Shown: piece after piece, positions 1 through 7,543 of the stretch
Layout: each line of letters begins with the position of its first letter
How positions within the stretch are numbered: position 1 is the first letter of the stretch
Assembly: GCF_050313795.1 (NCBI RefSeq)
Contig: NZ_JBNPMC010000030.1
Coordinates: 1-44,828 of the forward strand
DNA from: CAMBRQ01 sp945870325
GTDB lineage: Bacteria; Bacillota; Clostridia; Lachnospirales; Lachnospiraceae
Reading direction: 5' to 3'
Length of the DNA stretch: 44,828 nucleotides
Program-made: the position numbers and the translations under genes
Notes under the pieces: generated by a model
What the model was told of the DNA's origin: nothing
Seen by the model: only the letters and a program-made list of their open reading frames with translations
Databases searched by the model: none

Positions 1-56
1 CCCTTTTTGGATTTGCCGTGTCCCTTTTTGGATTTGCCGTGTCCCCTTTTGATTTT
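1..56. repeat. Tandem 21-bp repeat, two full copies plus a partial third
   Basis: Two identical 21-bp units (1-21 and 22-42, core GGATTTGCCGTGTCCC) are followed by a shortened third unit ending in a T-rich run. The unit resembles, in reverse complement, the GGGGACAGGGCAAAT repeats at 1593-1670 and 15492-15530, so it belongs to a dispersed family. It lies just upstream of the spoVAC ribosome binding site; the left side is cut by the window edge. Confidence 0.7.
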
Positions 57-77
57 TTATATGAGGAGTAAATAAAA

Positions 78-536
78 ATGGATAAGAAAAAACAACAACA
101 GGCATATGAAAATTATGTAAAGCAGAAAACCCCGGTTCACAATCTTCCGGCGAATATGGCAAAAGCATTTGTAGTAGGTGGAATCATCTGTACAATCGGA
201 CAAGCCATCCTGAACTACTGTGAGAAGATGGGGCTTAGTAAAGACATCAGCGGAAGTTGGACATCGATGCTGCTGGTACTTCTTAGTGTAGTCCTGACAG
301 GATTTGGCATCTATCCGCAGATTGCCAAATGGGGCGGCGCCGGCGCGCTGGTACCAATCACTGGATTTGCCAATTCGGTCGCAGCACCGGCAATTGAATA
401 CAAAAAGGAAGGTCAGGTAATGGGAATCGGCTGCAAGATATTCACCATTGCAGGTCCGGTGATTCTGTATGGAATCTTCACCAGTTGGGTTCTTGGTCTG
501 GGTTACTGGATATTGAAAATCAGCGGAATCGTGTAA
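78..536 (+). CDS. spoVAC: Stage V sporulation protein AC (SpoVAC)
   Basis: This small membrane protein is one of the SpoVA channel components that move Ca-dipicolinic acid across the spore inner membrane during sporulation and germination. The 152-aa product has a short charged N-terminus and about four hydrophobic segments (roughly residues 27-47, 60-82, 90-110 and 120-150), with the family-typical glycine-rich WGGAGALVPITGF stretch. An AGGAG box lies about 10 nt before the ATG. spoVAD follows 46 bp later and spoVAE after that, the usual clostridial C-D-E order, which supports the call strongly. The operon may begin upstream of the window. Confidence 0.93.
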   Translation: MDKKKQQQAYENYVKQKTPVHNLPANMAKAFVVGGIICTIGQAILNYCEKMGLSKDISGSWTSMLLVLLSVVLTGFGIYPQIAKWGGAGALVPITGFANSVAAPAIEYKKEGQVMGIGCKIFTIAGPVILYGIFTSWVLGLGYWILKISGIV

Positions 537-582
537 TTAGAGCAATTGCACAATAGAGAAATAAGAAAGTGAGTAGAGATAT

Positions 583-1587
583 ATGGTAAAAGGAATACAA
601 AGTATTGCATTCGAACAGTCGCCGTACTTAATCAGCAGCGCGTCCGTTGTCGGGAAGAAAGAAGGCGAAGGACCTCTGGGCAAGATGTTCGACATGGTGG
701 AAGAGGAGGATCTGTTTGGCGAAAATACATGGGAAGAGGCGGAAAGTGCCATGCAAAAGGAGGCTTGCCTACTGGCAATCGGGAAAGCACACCTGGCACC
801 GGAAGATATAAGATATCTTTTTGGCGGAGATTTGTTAAGGCAGGGCGTGGCGACTTCCCTTGGCGTGGAAGAATTAGGAATCCCTATGTTCGGCTTATTC
901 GGAGCCTGTTCGACATCGGGAGAGGCACTTGCACTGGCATCCATGAGCGTGGCGGCAGGCTATGGAGAATATATGCTTGCCGTAACATCGAGCCATTTCG
1001 GAAGTGCGGAAAAAGAATTCCGTTTTCCACTTGGTTATGCGAACCAGAGACCATTGTCCGCACAGTGGACAGTGACCGGAAGTGGGGCATTTCTGGTAGG
1101 GAAGAAACGAAGCCATGTGAGGATAACGGGAGTAACGGTAGGGAAAATTGTGGATTACGGATTGAAAGATTCGCAGAATATGGGAGCATGTATGGCTCCA
1201 GCTGCCTGCGATACCATCATAAGGAATCTGAAAGATTTCGACCGGGTTCCGGAGGATTATAACAGAATTATAACCGGAGACCTAGGATACGTCGGTCAGA
1301 GTATTCTCTTCGATCTCATGCGCGGGAAAGAATACGATATTAAGAAGAACCATATGGATTGCGGAATGACCATCTTTGACCAGCAGCTGCAGGATACACA
1401 TGCAGGCGGAAGTGGATGTGGCTGTGCAGCGACCACGTTGTCTGCATACATTCTGCCAAAACTTGAGCGGGGCGAGTGGCAGAGAGTCCTTTTTGTTCCG
1501 ACCGGAGCCTTGATGTCTACCGTAAGTTATAACGAAGGAGCAAGCGTTCCGGGGATTGCACATGGAATCGTGTTAGAACATTGCTAA
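583..1587 (+). CDS. spoVAD: Stage V sporulation protein AD (SpoVAD), dipicolinate-binding thiolase-fold protein
   Basis: SpoVAD is the soluble, membrane-associated member of the SpoVA complex; it has a thiolase fold and binds dipicolinic acid. The 334-aa product has the family's usual length. A thiolase-like GACS motif carries a cysteine at residue 109, and the C-terminal TGALMSTVSYNEGASVPGIAHG stretch is split here as TGALMSTVSYN and EGASVPGIAHG to mark the conserved end. The ribosome binding site is weak (GAAAGTGAG). It lies between spoVAC and spoVAE and is probably cotranscribed with them under forespore sigma-G control (known for the family, not visible here). Confidence 0.93.
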   Translation: MVKGIQSIAFEQSPYLISSASVVGKKEGEGPLGKMFDMVEEEDLFGENTWEEAESAMQKEACLLAIGKAHLAPEDIRYLFGGDLLRQGVATSLGVEELGIPMFGLFGACSTSGEALALASMSVAAGYGEYMLAVTSSHFGSAEKEFRFPLGYANQRPLSAQWTVTGSGAFLVGKKRSHVRITGVTVGKIVDYGLKDSQNMGACMAPAACDTIIRNLKDFDRVPEDYNRIITGDLGYVGQSILFDLMRGKEYDIKKNHMDCGMTIFDQQLQDTHAGGSGCGCAATTLSAYILPKLERGEWQRVLFVPTGALMSTVSYNEGASVPGIAHGIVLEHC

Positions 1588-1592
1588 TTTCA

Positions 1593-1670
1593 TTGGGGAC
1601 AGGGCAAATCGAAAAAGGGACAGGGCAAATTTAATTGGGGACGGGGGAAATTGCAATTTCCCCCGTCCCC
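1593..1670. repeat. GGGGACAGGGCAAAT-type repeat cluster with a perfect 34-bp palindrome
   Basis: Three successive GGGGAC/GGGAC units (from about 1595, 1617 and 1637) end in a perfect inverted repeat: 1637-1653 is the exact reverse complement of 1654-1670. The palindrome finishes 1 bp before the spoVAE ribosome binding site (AAAGGAGGAGG), so in the spoVA mRNA it would form a 17-bp stem directly beside the initiation region. Related copies occur at 1-56 and 15492-15530. Confidence 0.85.
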
Positions 1671-1686
1671 AAAGGAGGAGGATAAC

Positions 1687-2043
1687 ATGGATTACATCAA
1701 CGCATTTTGGATTGGCGGTCTCATCTGTGCCGCCGTACAGATATTACTAGACAGAACAAAACTAATGCCCGGCAGGGTCATGGTGCTTCTGGTATGCACC
1801 GGAGCCGTACTAGGCGCCATCCAGATCTACCAGCCGTTCCAGGAATTCGCCGGCGCCGGCGCAAGCGTTCCGCTTCTGGGATTTGGCAATCTTTTGTGGA
1901 AAGGTGTCAAAGAAGCCGTAGACAAGGAAGGCTTCATCGGCATATTCTTAGGCGGCTTTAAAGCCAGCGCAGTAGGAATCTCTGCGGCATTGGTATTCAG
2001 TTATCTGGCATCACTCATCTTCGACCCTAAGATGAAGAAGTAA
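1687..2043 (+). CDS. spoVAE: Stage V sporulation protein AE (SpoVAE)
   Basis: This is the third SpoVA component, a small integral membrane protein of the dipicolinate channel. The start chosen at 1687 (MDYINAFWIGG) is preceded by a strong AAAGGAGGAGG box; the frame is open further upstream, but that extension would be encoded by the palindromic repeat and is unlikely. The product is 118 aa with about four hydrophobic segments and the GAGASVPLLGFG motif, parallel to the GAGALVPITGF motif of SpoVAC. The gene is about 100 bp downstream of spoVAD, separated by the repeat cluster. Confidence 0.9.
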   Translation: MDYINAFWIGGLICAAVQILLDRTKLMPGRVMVLLVCTGAVLGAIQIYQPFQEFAGAGASVPLLGFGNLLWKGVKEAVDKEGFIGIFLGGFKASAVGISAALVFSYLASLIFDPKMKK

Positions 2044-2062
2044 ATCCTAAGTGAAAGAAATA

Positions 2063-2226
2063 GTAACAGTTCAGCCTGCGCCATTCGCAAAACGCATCTG
2101 CGATGCTTCTCCGCTGCTACGCAGGTCTTTTTGCTCATAAAATGGCGCTCTGCTCATAAGCCGGATTGTGTGTTCATTCATGCAAGCATGATTCGCCCAC
2201 AATCCGGCTTATGGCTGAACTGTTAC
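2063..2226. repeat. Large multi-arm inverted repeat (about 164 bp)
   Basis: A perfect 14-bp outer stem (2063-2076 with 2213-2226) encloses two arms. The first pairs GCGCCATT (2078-2085) with AATGGCGC (2141-2148) around a smaller GCATC-TGC-GATGC hairpin. The second is a 16-bp perfect stem (2155-2170 with 2198-2213), whose last base overlaps the outer stem. No T-tract follows, so it is not a plain terminator. It may be a structured RNA, a nonautonomous mobile repeat, or a cruciform-forming element. It lies between spoVAE and the phosphate transporter gene. Confidence 0.8.
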
Positions 2227-2323
2227 AAGAAATATTAAGAAAATAGAAAAATTTGTTGTTTTCTATATATATAAATGATATTGTAAAAAAGATGAATTTA
2301 ATTATACACTTAGGAGGAAATCA

Positions 2324-3964
2324 ATGAATTACTTAGATATCGTCATACCATTTGTCGGTGGACTCGGAATGTTCATCTATGGTATGCAGATTATGGCGCA
2401 GGGTCTCGAGAATGCAGCGGGCAATAAGATGAAGTCGCTGTTAGAAGTCCTGACGAGGAACAAGTTAATGGGAGTACTCTTAGGAGCGGCGATTACCGCC
2501 GTTATCCAGAGTTCATCCGCCACAACCGTCATGGTAGTCGGTTTCGTTAATGCGGGCATTATGAATCTGACCCAGGCCATGGGAGTCATCATGGGTGCGA
2601 ACATCGGTACCACCGTAACCGGATGGCTGGTATCCGCGGTAGAATGGGCAGAATTCCTAAGCCCTGCCAAATTAGCGCCGATTGCAGTAATGCTCGGTGT
2701 GATTGTCATGCTGACCGGCAAGAGACGTTCTGCAAAAGATGTTGCAGGTATCATCATCGGATTCGGACTTCTCTTTATCGGTATTACAACGATGTCTTCT
2801 GCGGTAGCGCCATTACAGGACAGCGAAGCATTCTGCAGTATCTTCGTAACACTGGGGAATACACCGCTTCTGGGCATTTTGGCAGGTGCGCTTGTAACAG
2901 CCATTATCCAGAGTTCTTCTGCATCTGTTGGTATCCTTCAGAGTCTTGCGGCAGCAGGGCTGGTGCCATTCAGCGCAGCGGTATACATTATCATGGGACA
3001 GAATATCGGTACCTGTGTTACAGCAATCCTCTCCAGTCTCGGTGCGAAGAAGAATGCGAAGACAGCGGCTCTGATGCACTTGTTGTTTAACATAATCGGA
3101 ACCGTCATATTCAGTGTATTTGCTATCGTTTATTTTGAGATGATCAATCCGATTATGGGAACTGGTATGATTACCCAGACCCAGATCAGTTCAGTACACA
3201 CAGTATTCAACATCGGAACAACCGTACTTCTCTTCCCGTTATCTAACTGGATCATCAAACTGGCGAAGAAGATTGGCCGCGTGGAAGAAGGAGAACAGGA
3301 TAAGAGCATCGTCCTTCTGGATGAACGTATGCTGCAGACACCAGGTATTGCGTTGCAGTCAACCGTCAAAGAAGTAGCCCGTATGGGTAAGATCGTTGAA
3401 GAGTCATTAGTGGTAGCCAAAGATGTACTGTTTACACTGAAAGAAGAAGACATTACGATGCTGAAAGAAGAAGAGGATACAGTAGATAAACTTAGCGCAG
3501 GAATTACGAATTATGCAGTCAAACTTGGTTCTCTGCGCATCAGCGAGCAAGAGCATCAGGATGTAGCTCATCTTCTTCAGATGGTATCCGATATCGAGCG
3601 TATCAGTGACTATTGTGAAAACATCTCCGAATTCGCGGAGACATTATATGAGAAGAAGGCTTCTTTCACTGAGTTGGGAACACAGCAGTTGAAGGAAATG
3701 TTTGAAGTGTGCGTAGACAGTTACAGATATGCATACGAAGCATTCGTAGAGCAGAGCAAAGAGAAAGCGTTGAAAGTTATTGAGAAAGAAACCCAGGCAG
3801 ATGATCTGGAGATTACAATGCGAAGCCAGCACATGAAACGACTGGCAGCGAACCAGTGTTCGGCAGAGGCGGGAATTGTATTCCTGGATACCCTGGTATG
3901 TCTGGAACGTGTATCTGACCATGCACGAAATATTGCAGAAGAAGTGTTAAATAGAATTAATTAG
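2324..3964 (+). CDS. Na/Pi cotransporter family protein with C-terminal PhoU-like domain
   Basis: This inner-membrane protein is predicted to couple sodium entry to inorganic phosphate transport. The 546-aa product has the two inverted Na/Pi repeats, each marked by a QSSSA signature (QSSSATTVMVVG near residue 62 and QSSSASVGILQS near 195). A soluble helical PhoU-like domain follows from about residue 340 to the end. A TAGGAGGAAATCA box precedes the ATG. It is monocistronic, with a hairpin terminator beyond its stop. Substrate is inferred from family; some relatives have been suggested to move other anions. Confidence 0.88.
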   Translation: MNYLDIVIPFVGGLGMFIYGMQIMAQGLENAAGNKMKSLLEVLTRNKLMGVLLGAAITAVIQSSSATTVMVVGFVNAGIMNLTQAMGVIMGANIGTTVTGWLVSAVEWAEFLSPAKLAPIAVMLGVIVMLTGKRRSAKDVAGIIIGFGLLFIGITTMSSAVAPLQDSEAFCSIFVTLGNTPLLGILAGALVTAIIQSSSASVGILQSLAAAGLVPFSAAVYIIMGQNIGTCVTAILSSLGAKKNAKTAALMHLLFNIIGTVIFSVFAIVYFEMINPIMGTGMITQTQISSVHTVFNIGTTVLLFPLSNWIIKLAKKIGRVEEGEQDKSIVLLDERMLQTPGIALQSTVKEVARMGKIVEESLVVAKDVLFTLKEEDITMLKEEEDTVDKLSAGITNYAVKLGSLRISEQEHQDVAHLLQMVSDIERISDYCENISEFAETLYEKKASFTELGTQQLKEMFEVCVDSYRYAYEAFVEQSKEKALKVIEKETQADDLEITMRSQHMKRLAANQCSAEAGIVFLDTLVCLERVSDHARNIAEEVLNRIN

Positions 3965-3971
3965 AAGGAGA

Positions 3972-4053
3972 GGGAGCAGTGAAGCCGGAGATGCGAAACT
4001 AAGACAGACCAAGGAAGATTCGCATCTTGTCCGTGTCAATCTGCTCCCATTTT
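3972..4053 (+). terminator. Long two-part hairpin after the Na/Pi gene, inside the convergent gene
   Basis: GGGAGCAG (3972-3979) pairs with CTGCTCCC (4041-4048), followed by ATTTTTC. An inner stem pairs GATGCGAA (3990-3997) with TTCGCATC (4019-4026). As read on the + strand this is a plausible intrinsic terminator, but most of it lies in the last codons of the convergent small gene on the other strand. Confidence 0.5.
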
Positions 4054-4298
4054 TCGCGCTGTGATAAGAAACGGTCATTCATCCAGTCGATTGCCGCATC
4101 CAGCCCCTCCTGGGTAAATGGAAATTCTTTTTTCTCTTTCTGGTCTTCTGGCGTCGCTTCAAAACACCATGGCTCCGGATAGATATAGACCGACAGTATA
4201 TCTCCGGCTGCAGCCAGATAATAACGCATGCCACAGTGGGAACCTGAAAAAGGTTCTTTTTTTAATGCCTTTGTAGATAATCCAATCGTGTTAATCAT
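3999..4298 (-). CDS. Conserved hypothetical protein, 99 aa
   Basis: I do not recognise a named family. The product is a small soluble protein without a signal peptide or membrane segment. It contains an aromatic-rich YYLAAAGDILSVYIYPEPW stretch and an acidic/basic middle, and ends in a helical region. A CCGGAGGC box lies about 7 nt before the ATG, and codon use looks normal, so translation is likely. It is convergent with the Na/Pi transporter, and its 3' end overlaps that gene's hairpin terminator. The AraC regulator gene lies just downstream on the same strand. Confidence 0.6.
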   Translation of the reverse strand: MINTIGLSTKALKKEPFSGSHCGMRYYLAAAGDILSVYIYPEPWCFEATPEDQKEKKEFPFTQEGLDAAIDWMNDRFLSQREKWEQIDTDKMRIFLGLS

Positions 4299-4345
4299 AG
4301 TAATGCCTCCGGGTGAAAATAATTTCGTATTCCATCAATTATCTC

Positions 4346-5293
4346 TTATAATAGCAGACTTTCCCCTTCTTTAACAGTCCGCCGGGAATATTTTCGAAAT
4401 TGGCTGGGTGATATGCCGAAATGATCTTTGAATAATTTGCTAAAATAACTGGGACTGTTAAAGCCGCAGGAGAAGCAGATATCAAAGACAGAACCATCTG
4501 TATATTCTAGTAGCTGGCTGGCTTTCGACAAGCGATATTCCACAAGATAATCCATTGGAGTCTTGCCGGCAATTACCCGGAAGCATCGAAAACATTCGCT
4601 TTTCCCGATGCAGGCAGAGTCTGCGATATCCTGAATCGTGATATCCTGTGAGTAATGTGTATGAATATAAGCAATCATAAGACGAAGCCGTTCCTCGCGG
4701 ACCAATTCGCTTTTGTGAATCTTCACAGGACCAGGGATCTGCGATAGCCCTGGCAGCAGATTGCGCCATATCCGACACAGATATTCAAGACAGAGTAATT
4801 CATAGTCTGCAGAATCTGGTGATAACGCATAAAGATCCCGCAAAGTATTCAGAATCACACGGTCTTCTGTTCGATCCGGCATCAGGAATAATCCGGGCAC
4901 TGCATGATGAATGACTGGCAGGACATATTTCTGATGAAGAATACCAGATAATTGCAGACCGAAGAAATTCACCGGAAGTGTAATGCCATACATAATCGTA
5001 CCCGACTTAAGCTGCCTTGCGGTGTGCAGTGCCTGCGTATTGACGAAAACGCCTTCGCCCTCATTCAGAATCTGAGGCGGACGCTTCTGGTGTGCCTGGT
5101 GGAATGTATATTCCAGGCTGCCTTTTAAAACGATACCGAATTCAAAATCATCATGCCAATGATAATTGAATTCTCCATTAATAAAATTATCAAAATAATC
5201 GTGATATTCAGATACTGGAAGAGAGTCATTCTGGTAAGGAATCTGTTCCAGAAGGTTCTGATCTACGATAACTGGCGTAATCTTTTTATTCAT
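4346..5293 (-). CDS. AraC family transcriptional regulator with N-terminal cupin sensor domain
   Basis: The 315-aa protein has an N-terminal cupin-type ligand domain (HWHDDFEFGIVLKGS near residues 42-56) and a C-terminal double helix-turn-helix (about residues 210-310). The second motif reads FDICFSCGFNSPSYFSKLF followed by GISPSQFRK, the AraC signature. An AGGAG box precedes the ATG. It is divergent from the MFS transporter gene across a 236-bp region, so it probably controls that transporter. The inducer is unknown; the cupin/AraC class often senses sugars or small organic acids. Confidence 0.88.
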   Translation of the reverse strand: MNKKITPVIVDQNLLEQIPYQNDSLPVSEYHDYFDNFINGEFNYHWHDDFEFGIVLKGSLEYTFHQAHQKRPPQILNEGEGVFVNTQALHTARQLKSGTIMYGITLPVNFFGLQLSGILHQKYVLPVIHHAVPGLFLMPDRTEDRVILNTLRDLYALSPDSADYELLCLEYLCRIWRNLLPGLSQIPGPVKIHKSELVREERLRLMIAYIHTHYSQDITIQDIADSACIGKSECFRCFRVIAGKTPMDYLVEYRLSKASQLLEYTDGSVFDICFSCGFNSPSYFSKLFKDHFGISPSQFRKYSRRTVKEGESLLL

Positions 5294-5529
5294 GCTGGAG
5301 TACTCCTGTCAGTTGAATGTTAAATGCTATGCCGTGATTGTATAGAGTACGAATTACATAATTGGCATTATTTTTATAGTTTTTGGCTCTATAATAAGCA
5401 GAATTCATCAGATGTGATGCTATTATTATATCGAAGATCAGAGCAGATGACAATCATAATTGCAATTGAATTCTGATAGAACCCCCCTGCTGTGAAGATG
5501 CAGGATTATAAAAGGAGGAACAGATAGAT

Positions 5530-6696
5530 ATGAGTCAGCGGCAAAGATGGATTATTACAATTGGATGCTTTTTAAGTTACGTTTTATTTGGACTGGTAGA
5601 TAATATAAAAGGTCCGACCGTCCCGGTCATTCTGTCAGAAACCGGCTATGCGTATTCTGCGGGCGGCATGATTGTATTGAGTGAATACGCCGGATTCTTT
5701 CTGGCAACATTTTTGGCAGGAGTGATAGCGGATATCCTTGGCAAGAAATCTACACTGATTCTGGCGGGAGGATGTCTGATATTCGGAGTGACAGGATATG
5801 CTGCATCCTCGGATATGATCCTGTTATCTTCATTTATCTTTTTCATTGGTCTGGGATTAGGCTCGCTGGAACTGAGCGGAAGCAACATCATATCAGAATT
5901 ATATCATCAGAAGAAGGGCAGATATCTGAATCTTCTAAACGCATTTTACGGAATTGGCGCAGTCATCACACCGATGCTGGCAGGGTATTATCTGGGAAAT
6001 GGAGGATCATGGAGAAGTTTCTACCGGTATAGTCTTCTGGTCATCGTACCTGTTACAATTTATTTTATAATCATGAGATATCCTGGAAGGAAAAAGGGCG
6101 AAGAACAGTCTGAAAAGATTAACATAAAAGAGATGATACAGGTAATTGCCAAAAAAGAGATGCTGTTGATGTATCTTGTTGTATTCTCCTATGTGGCTGC
6201 GGAAATAGGCATGGCAACGTGGATGGTAGACTTTTTGCAGAATGACAAACAACTTCCCGTTATGACGAGTTCCCTGTACCTGTCCGGACTTTTTATCGGC
6301 ATGACGATTGGCAGATTATTAGGAAGTCTCTTCGTAGACCGGATCGGGCATATGAGGAGCCTGTTAATCTTCTTAAGCCTTGCGGCAGTCTGCATTGTAT
6401 TGGGGACGTTTGGAACATCCCGGATGGCTGTCATCCTGGCATTGACAGGTTTCTTCTATTCCATAGTATTTCCGACCGCGACAGCAGTAATGTCAGAGGT
6501 GGCGTTAAAAAAATCAGGCACAGTGCTGGGGCTTTTCCTGGCGTGTGGGGGAATTGGCGGTATGATAGGTCCTTGGCTGATTGGAATCGTGAATGATGTA
6601 ATGGGGCTTAAGGCAGGAATGATGATGAATGCGGTGTATTGTCTGGTTGCAGCAGGCGTAATGGCAAATCTTATGAAGATGAGAAAATCAATATAG
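5530..6696 (+). CDS. Major facilitator superfamily (MFS) transporter
   Basis: The 388-aa product is of normal MFS length with about 12 predicted membrane helices. A motif-A-like loop (ADILGKKSTLILAGG) lies between helices 2 and 3, and its second-half counterpart is DRIGHMRSLL. An AAAGGAGGAACAG box precedes the ATG. The substrate cannot be read from sequence. The divergent AraC-type regulator upstream is the likely controller and suggests carbohydrate or organic acid transport. A hairpin terminator follows the stop. Confidence 0.85.
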   Translation: MSQRQRWIITIGCFLSYVLFGLVDNIKGPTVPVILSETGYAYSAGGMIVLSEYAGFFLATFLAGVIADILGKKSTLILAGGCLIFGVTGYAASSDMILLSSFIFFIGLGLGSLELSGSNIISELYHQKKGRYLNLLNAFYGIGAVITPMLAGYYLGNGGSWRSFYRYSLLVIVPVTIYFIIMRYPGRKKGEEQSEKINIKEMIQVIAKKEMLLMYLVVFSYVAAEIGMATWMVDFLQNDKQLPVMTSSLYLSGLFIGMTIGRLLGSLFVDRIGHMRSLLIFLSLAAVCIVLGTFGTSRMAVILALTGFFYSIVFPTATAVMSEVALKKSGTVLGLFLACGGIGGMIGPWLIGIVNDVMGLKAGMMMNAVYCLVAAGVMANLMKMRKSI

Positions 6697-6744
6697 TAAC
6701 AGATAGAAGAGGGGGCTGTCGGGAAATAGATAGTCCAAAACAGT

Positions 6745-6785
6745 GGGCGATGTGATTCATACGAGTCACATCGCCCCTGAAATTT
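6745..6785 (+). terminator. Intrinsic terminator after the MFS gene
   Basis: GGGCGATGTGA (6745-6755) pairs perfectly with TCACATCGCCC (6766-6776) around a 10-nt loop, followed by CTGAAATTTTT. It ends the MFS transcript and insulates the toxin-antitoxin region. Confidence 0.8.
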
Positions 6786-6847
6786 TTCCCAAAAAGAGAA
6801 AAATGGGCTGTATGGAAATGATTAGAAGATATGTTGTTATTTTGTTG

Positions 6848-6877
6848 TTGACATATTTACGAACAATTGACTATAAT
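6848..6877 (+). promoter_or_regulatory. Strong consensus promoter of the antisense (antitoxin) RNA
   Basis: TTGACA (6848-6853) and TATAAT (6872-6877) are both perfect consensus hexamers, 18 bp apart. No protein-coding frame with a ribosome binding site follows, so the product is expected to be a short RNA starting near 6884. Confidence 0.85.
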
Positions 6878-6883
6878 ATACTT

Positions 6884-6990
6884 AACAAGACAGTCGGAAG
6901 GTGAGTGCCAGTCACCCGACCCGGCAAATAATTGAATTAAACTATAAGAGTAGCCGTTCCAACTTTCGCGAGAGCAGGACGGCTATTTCT
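6884..6990 (+). ncRNA. Putative type I antitoxin RNA, convergent with the toxin gene
   Basis: About 107 nt lie between the consensus promoter and a terminator hairpin whose arms are TAGCCGT (6951-6957) and ACGGCTA (6979-6985), followed by TTTCTT. The 5' part folds as a stem with GTCG/CGAC and GGTGA/TCACC arms. Nucleotides 6900-6920 match 7102-7122 at 17 of 21 positions on the same strand, so this RNA can pair with the 5' leader of the toxin mRNA. It also overlaps the toxin's 3' end. This convergent arrangement with a shared terminator and direct repeats resembles the enterococcal Fst/RNAII (par) system. Boundaries are inferred. Confidence 0.7.
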
Positions 6991-7069
6991 TATGCTGTAT
7001 ATATTCCAGAATTGCTACAAGTAATATGCATGCTGTCAAAATAATCATAAATTCCTCATATGTACTCAT
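6983..7069 (-). CDS. Type I toxin-like membrane peptide, 28 aa (Fst/TxpA/'holin-like toxin' type)
   Basis: The frame encodes a 28-aa peptide: MSTYEEF, a hydrophobic core MIILTACILLVAILEYI, and a charged tail QHKK. This layout (short start, one membrane helix, aromatic residue, basic end) is typical of Gram-positive type I toxins that insert in the membrane. A very strong GGAGGGTGGTGATT box precedes the ATG. The stop codon lies within the shared terminator hairpin. The mRNA leader carries the segment complementary to the antitoxin RNA (7102-7122). The gene is below usual annotation length cut-offs. Confidence 0.72.
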   Translation of the reverse strand: MSTYEEFMIILTACILLVAILEYIQHKK

Positions 7070-7101
7070 AATAATCACCACCCTCCGCAAGACTCGGAAC
7101 G

Positions 7102-7122
7102 GGTGAGAGCACGTCCCCCGAC
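7102..7122. repeat. Toxin-leader copy of the 21-bp direct repeat (partner of 6900-6920)
   Basis: GGTGAGAGCACGTCCCCCGAC here and the 21 bp at 6900-6920 agree at 17 of 21 positions (split: GGTGAG, then GTC, CCCGAC shared). Being direct repeats with transcription running convergently, they make the two RNAs complementary at their 5' ends, as expected for antisense control of the toxin. Confidence 0.75.
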
Positions 7123-7132
7123 TGCCTTATCA

Positions 7133-7163
7133 AGTATACTATTATCAATGCGCAAGGGGTCAA
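7133..7163 (-). promoter_or_regulatory. Probable toxin promoter
   Basis: Read on the minus strand, TTGACC (7158-7163) and TATACT (7133-7138) are separated by 19 bp, a longer spacer than optimal and consistent with a weaker promoter than that of the antitoxin RNA. The predicted start lies about 55 nt upstream of the toxin ATG. Confidence 0.5.
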
Positions 7164-7301
7164 GTTTTTTTGCAATATCCACTTGACGATATTACGAAAT
7201 GATATTATTGCAAATTGAAATTGAGTGAGGCGAGGTGCCGGGATTCTCTTGAACTGAGTGAGGAGATCAGTGAAGAAAATAGTATCATTTAAGTATCAAT
7301 A

Positions 7302-7336
7302 AAGGCTAAGAATACGAGTTCGTTTTCTTAGCCTTT
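7302..7336 (-). terminator. Hairpin terminator downstream of tRNA-Gly
   Basis: AAGGCTAAGAA (7302-7312) pairs with TTCTTAGCCTT (7326-7336); on the minus strand it follows the tRNA 3' end by a few bases. T-rich bases follow on both sides, so it may act in both directions. Confidence 0.6.
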
Positions 7337-7340
7337 TCTA

Positions 7341-7411
7341 AGCAGATAACGGGAATCGAACCCGCCTCTCCAGCTTGGGAAGCTAGCATTCTACCGATGA
7401 ACTATATCTGC
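7341..7411 (-). tRNA. tRNA-Gly (anticodon CCC)
   Basis: The minus strand folds as a 71-nt tRNA. The acceptor stem is GCAGATA/TATCTGC with discriminator U, and the anticodon stem CTAGC/GCTGG holds the 7-nt loop TTCCCAA, giving anticodon CCC for the glycine codon GGG. The T arm contains GGTTCGATTCC. CCA is not encoded. A plausible promoter lies upstream (TATAAT at 7422-7427 on the minus strand, with TTGCAT 17 bp further). Confidence 0.92.
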
Positions 7412-7543
7412 ACACAACCATATTATAATACTTTGTCCTGAAAAATGCAAATATTTTGCAATCTTAAGAAATACTTCAGAAATTCTATGGAAAGTATTTG
7501 GATTTATGCGCTATGATAGAAAAAGATATGATAGGAGGGGTCT

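Noticed and set aside
1..56. Start of a CRISPR array
   Set aside because: The units are head-to-tail without spacers, and the unit recurs elsewhere as a palindromic dispersed repeat.
7341..7411. tRNA-Gly as an integration site of a genomic island
   Set aside because: No integrase gene and no visible repeat of the tRNA 3' end were found in the window.
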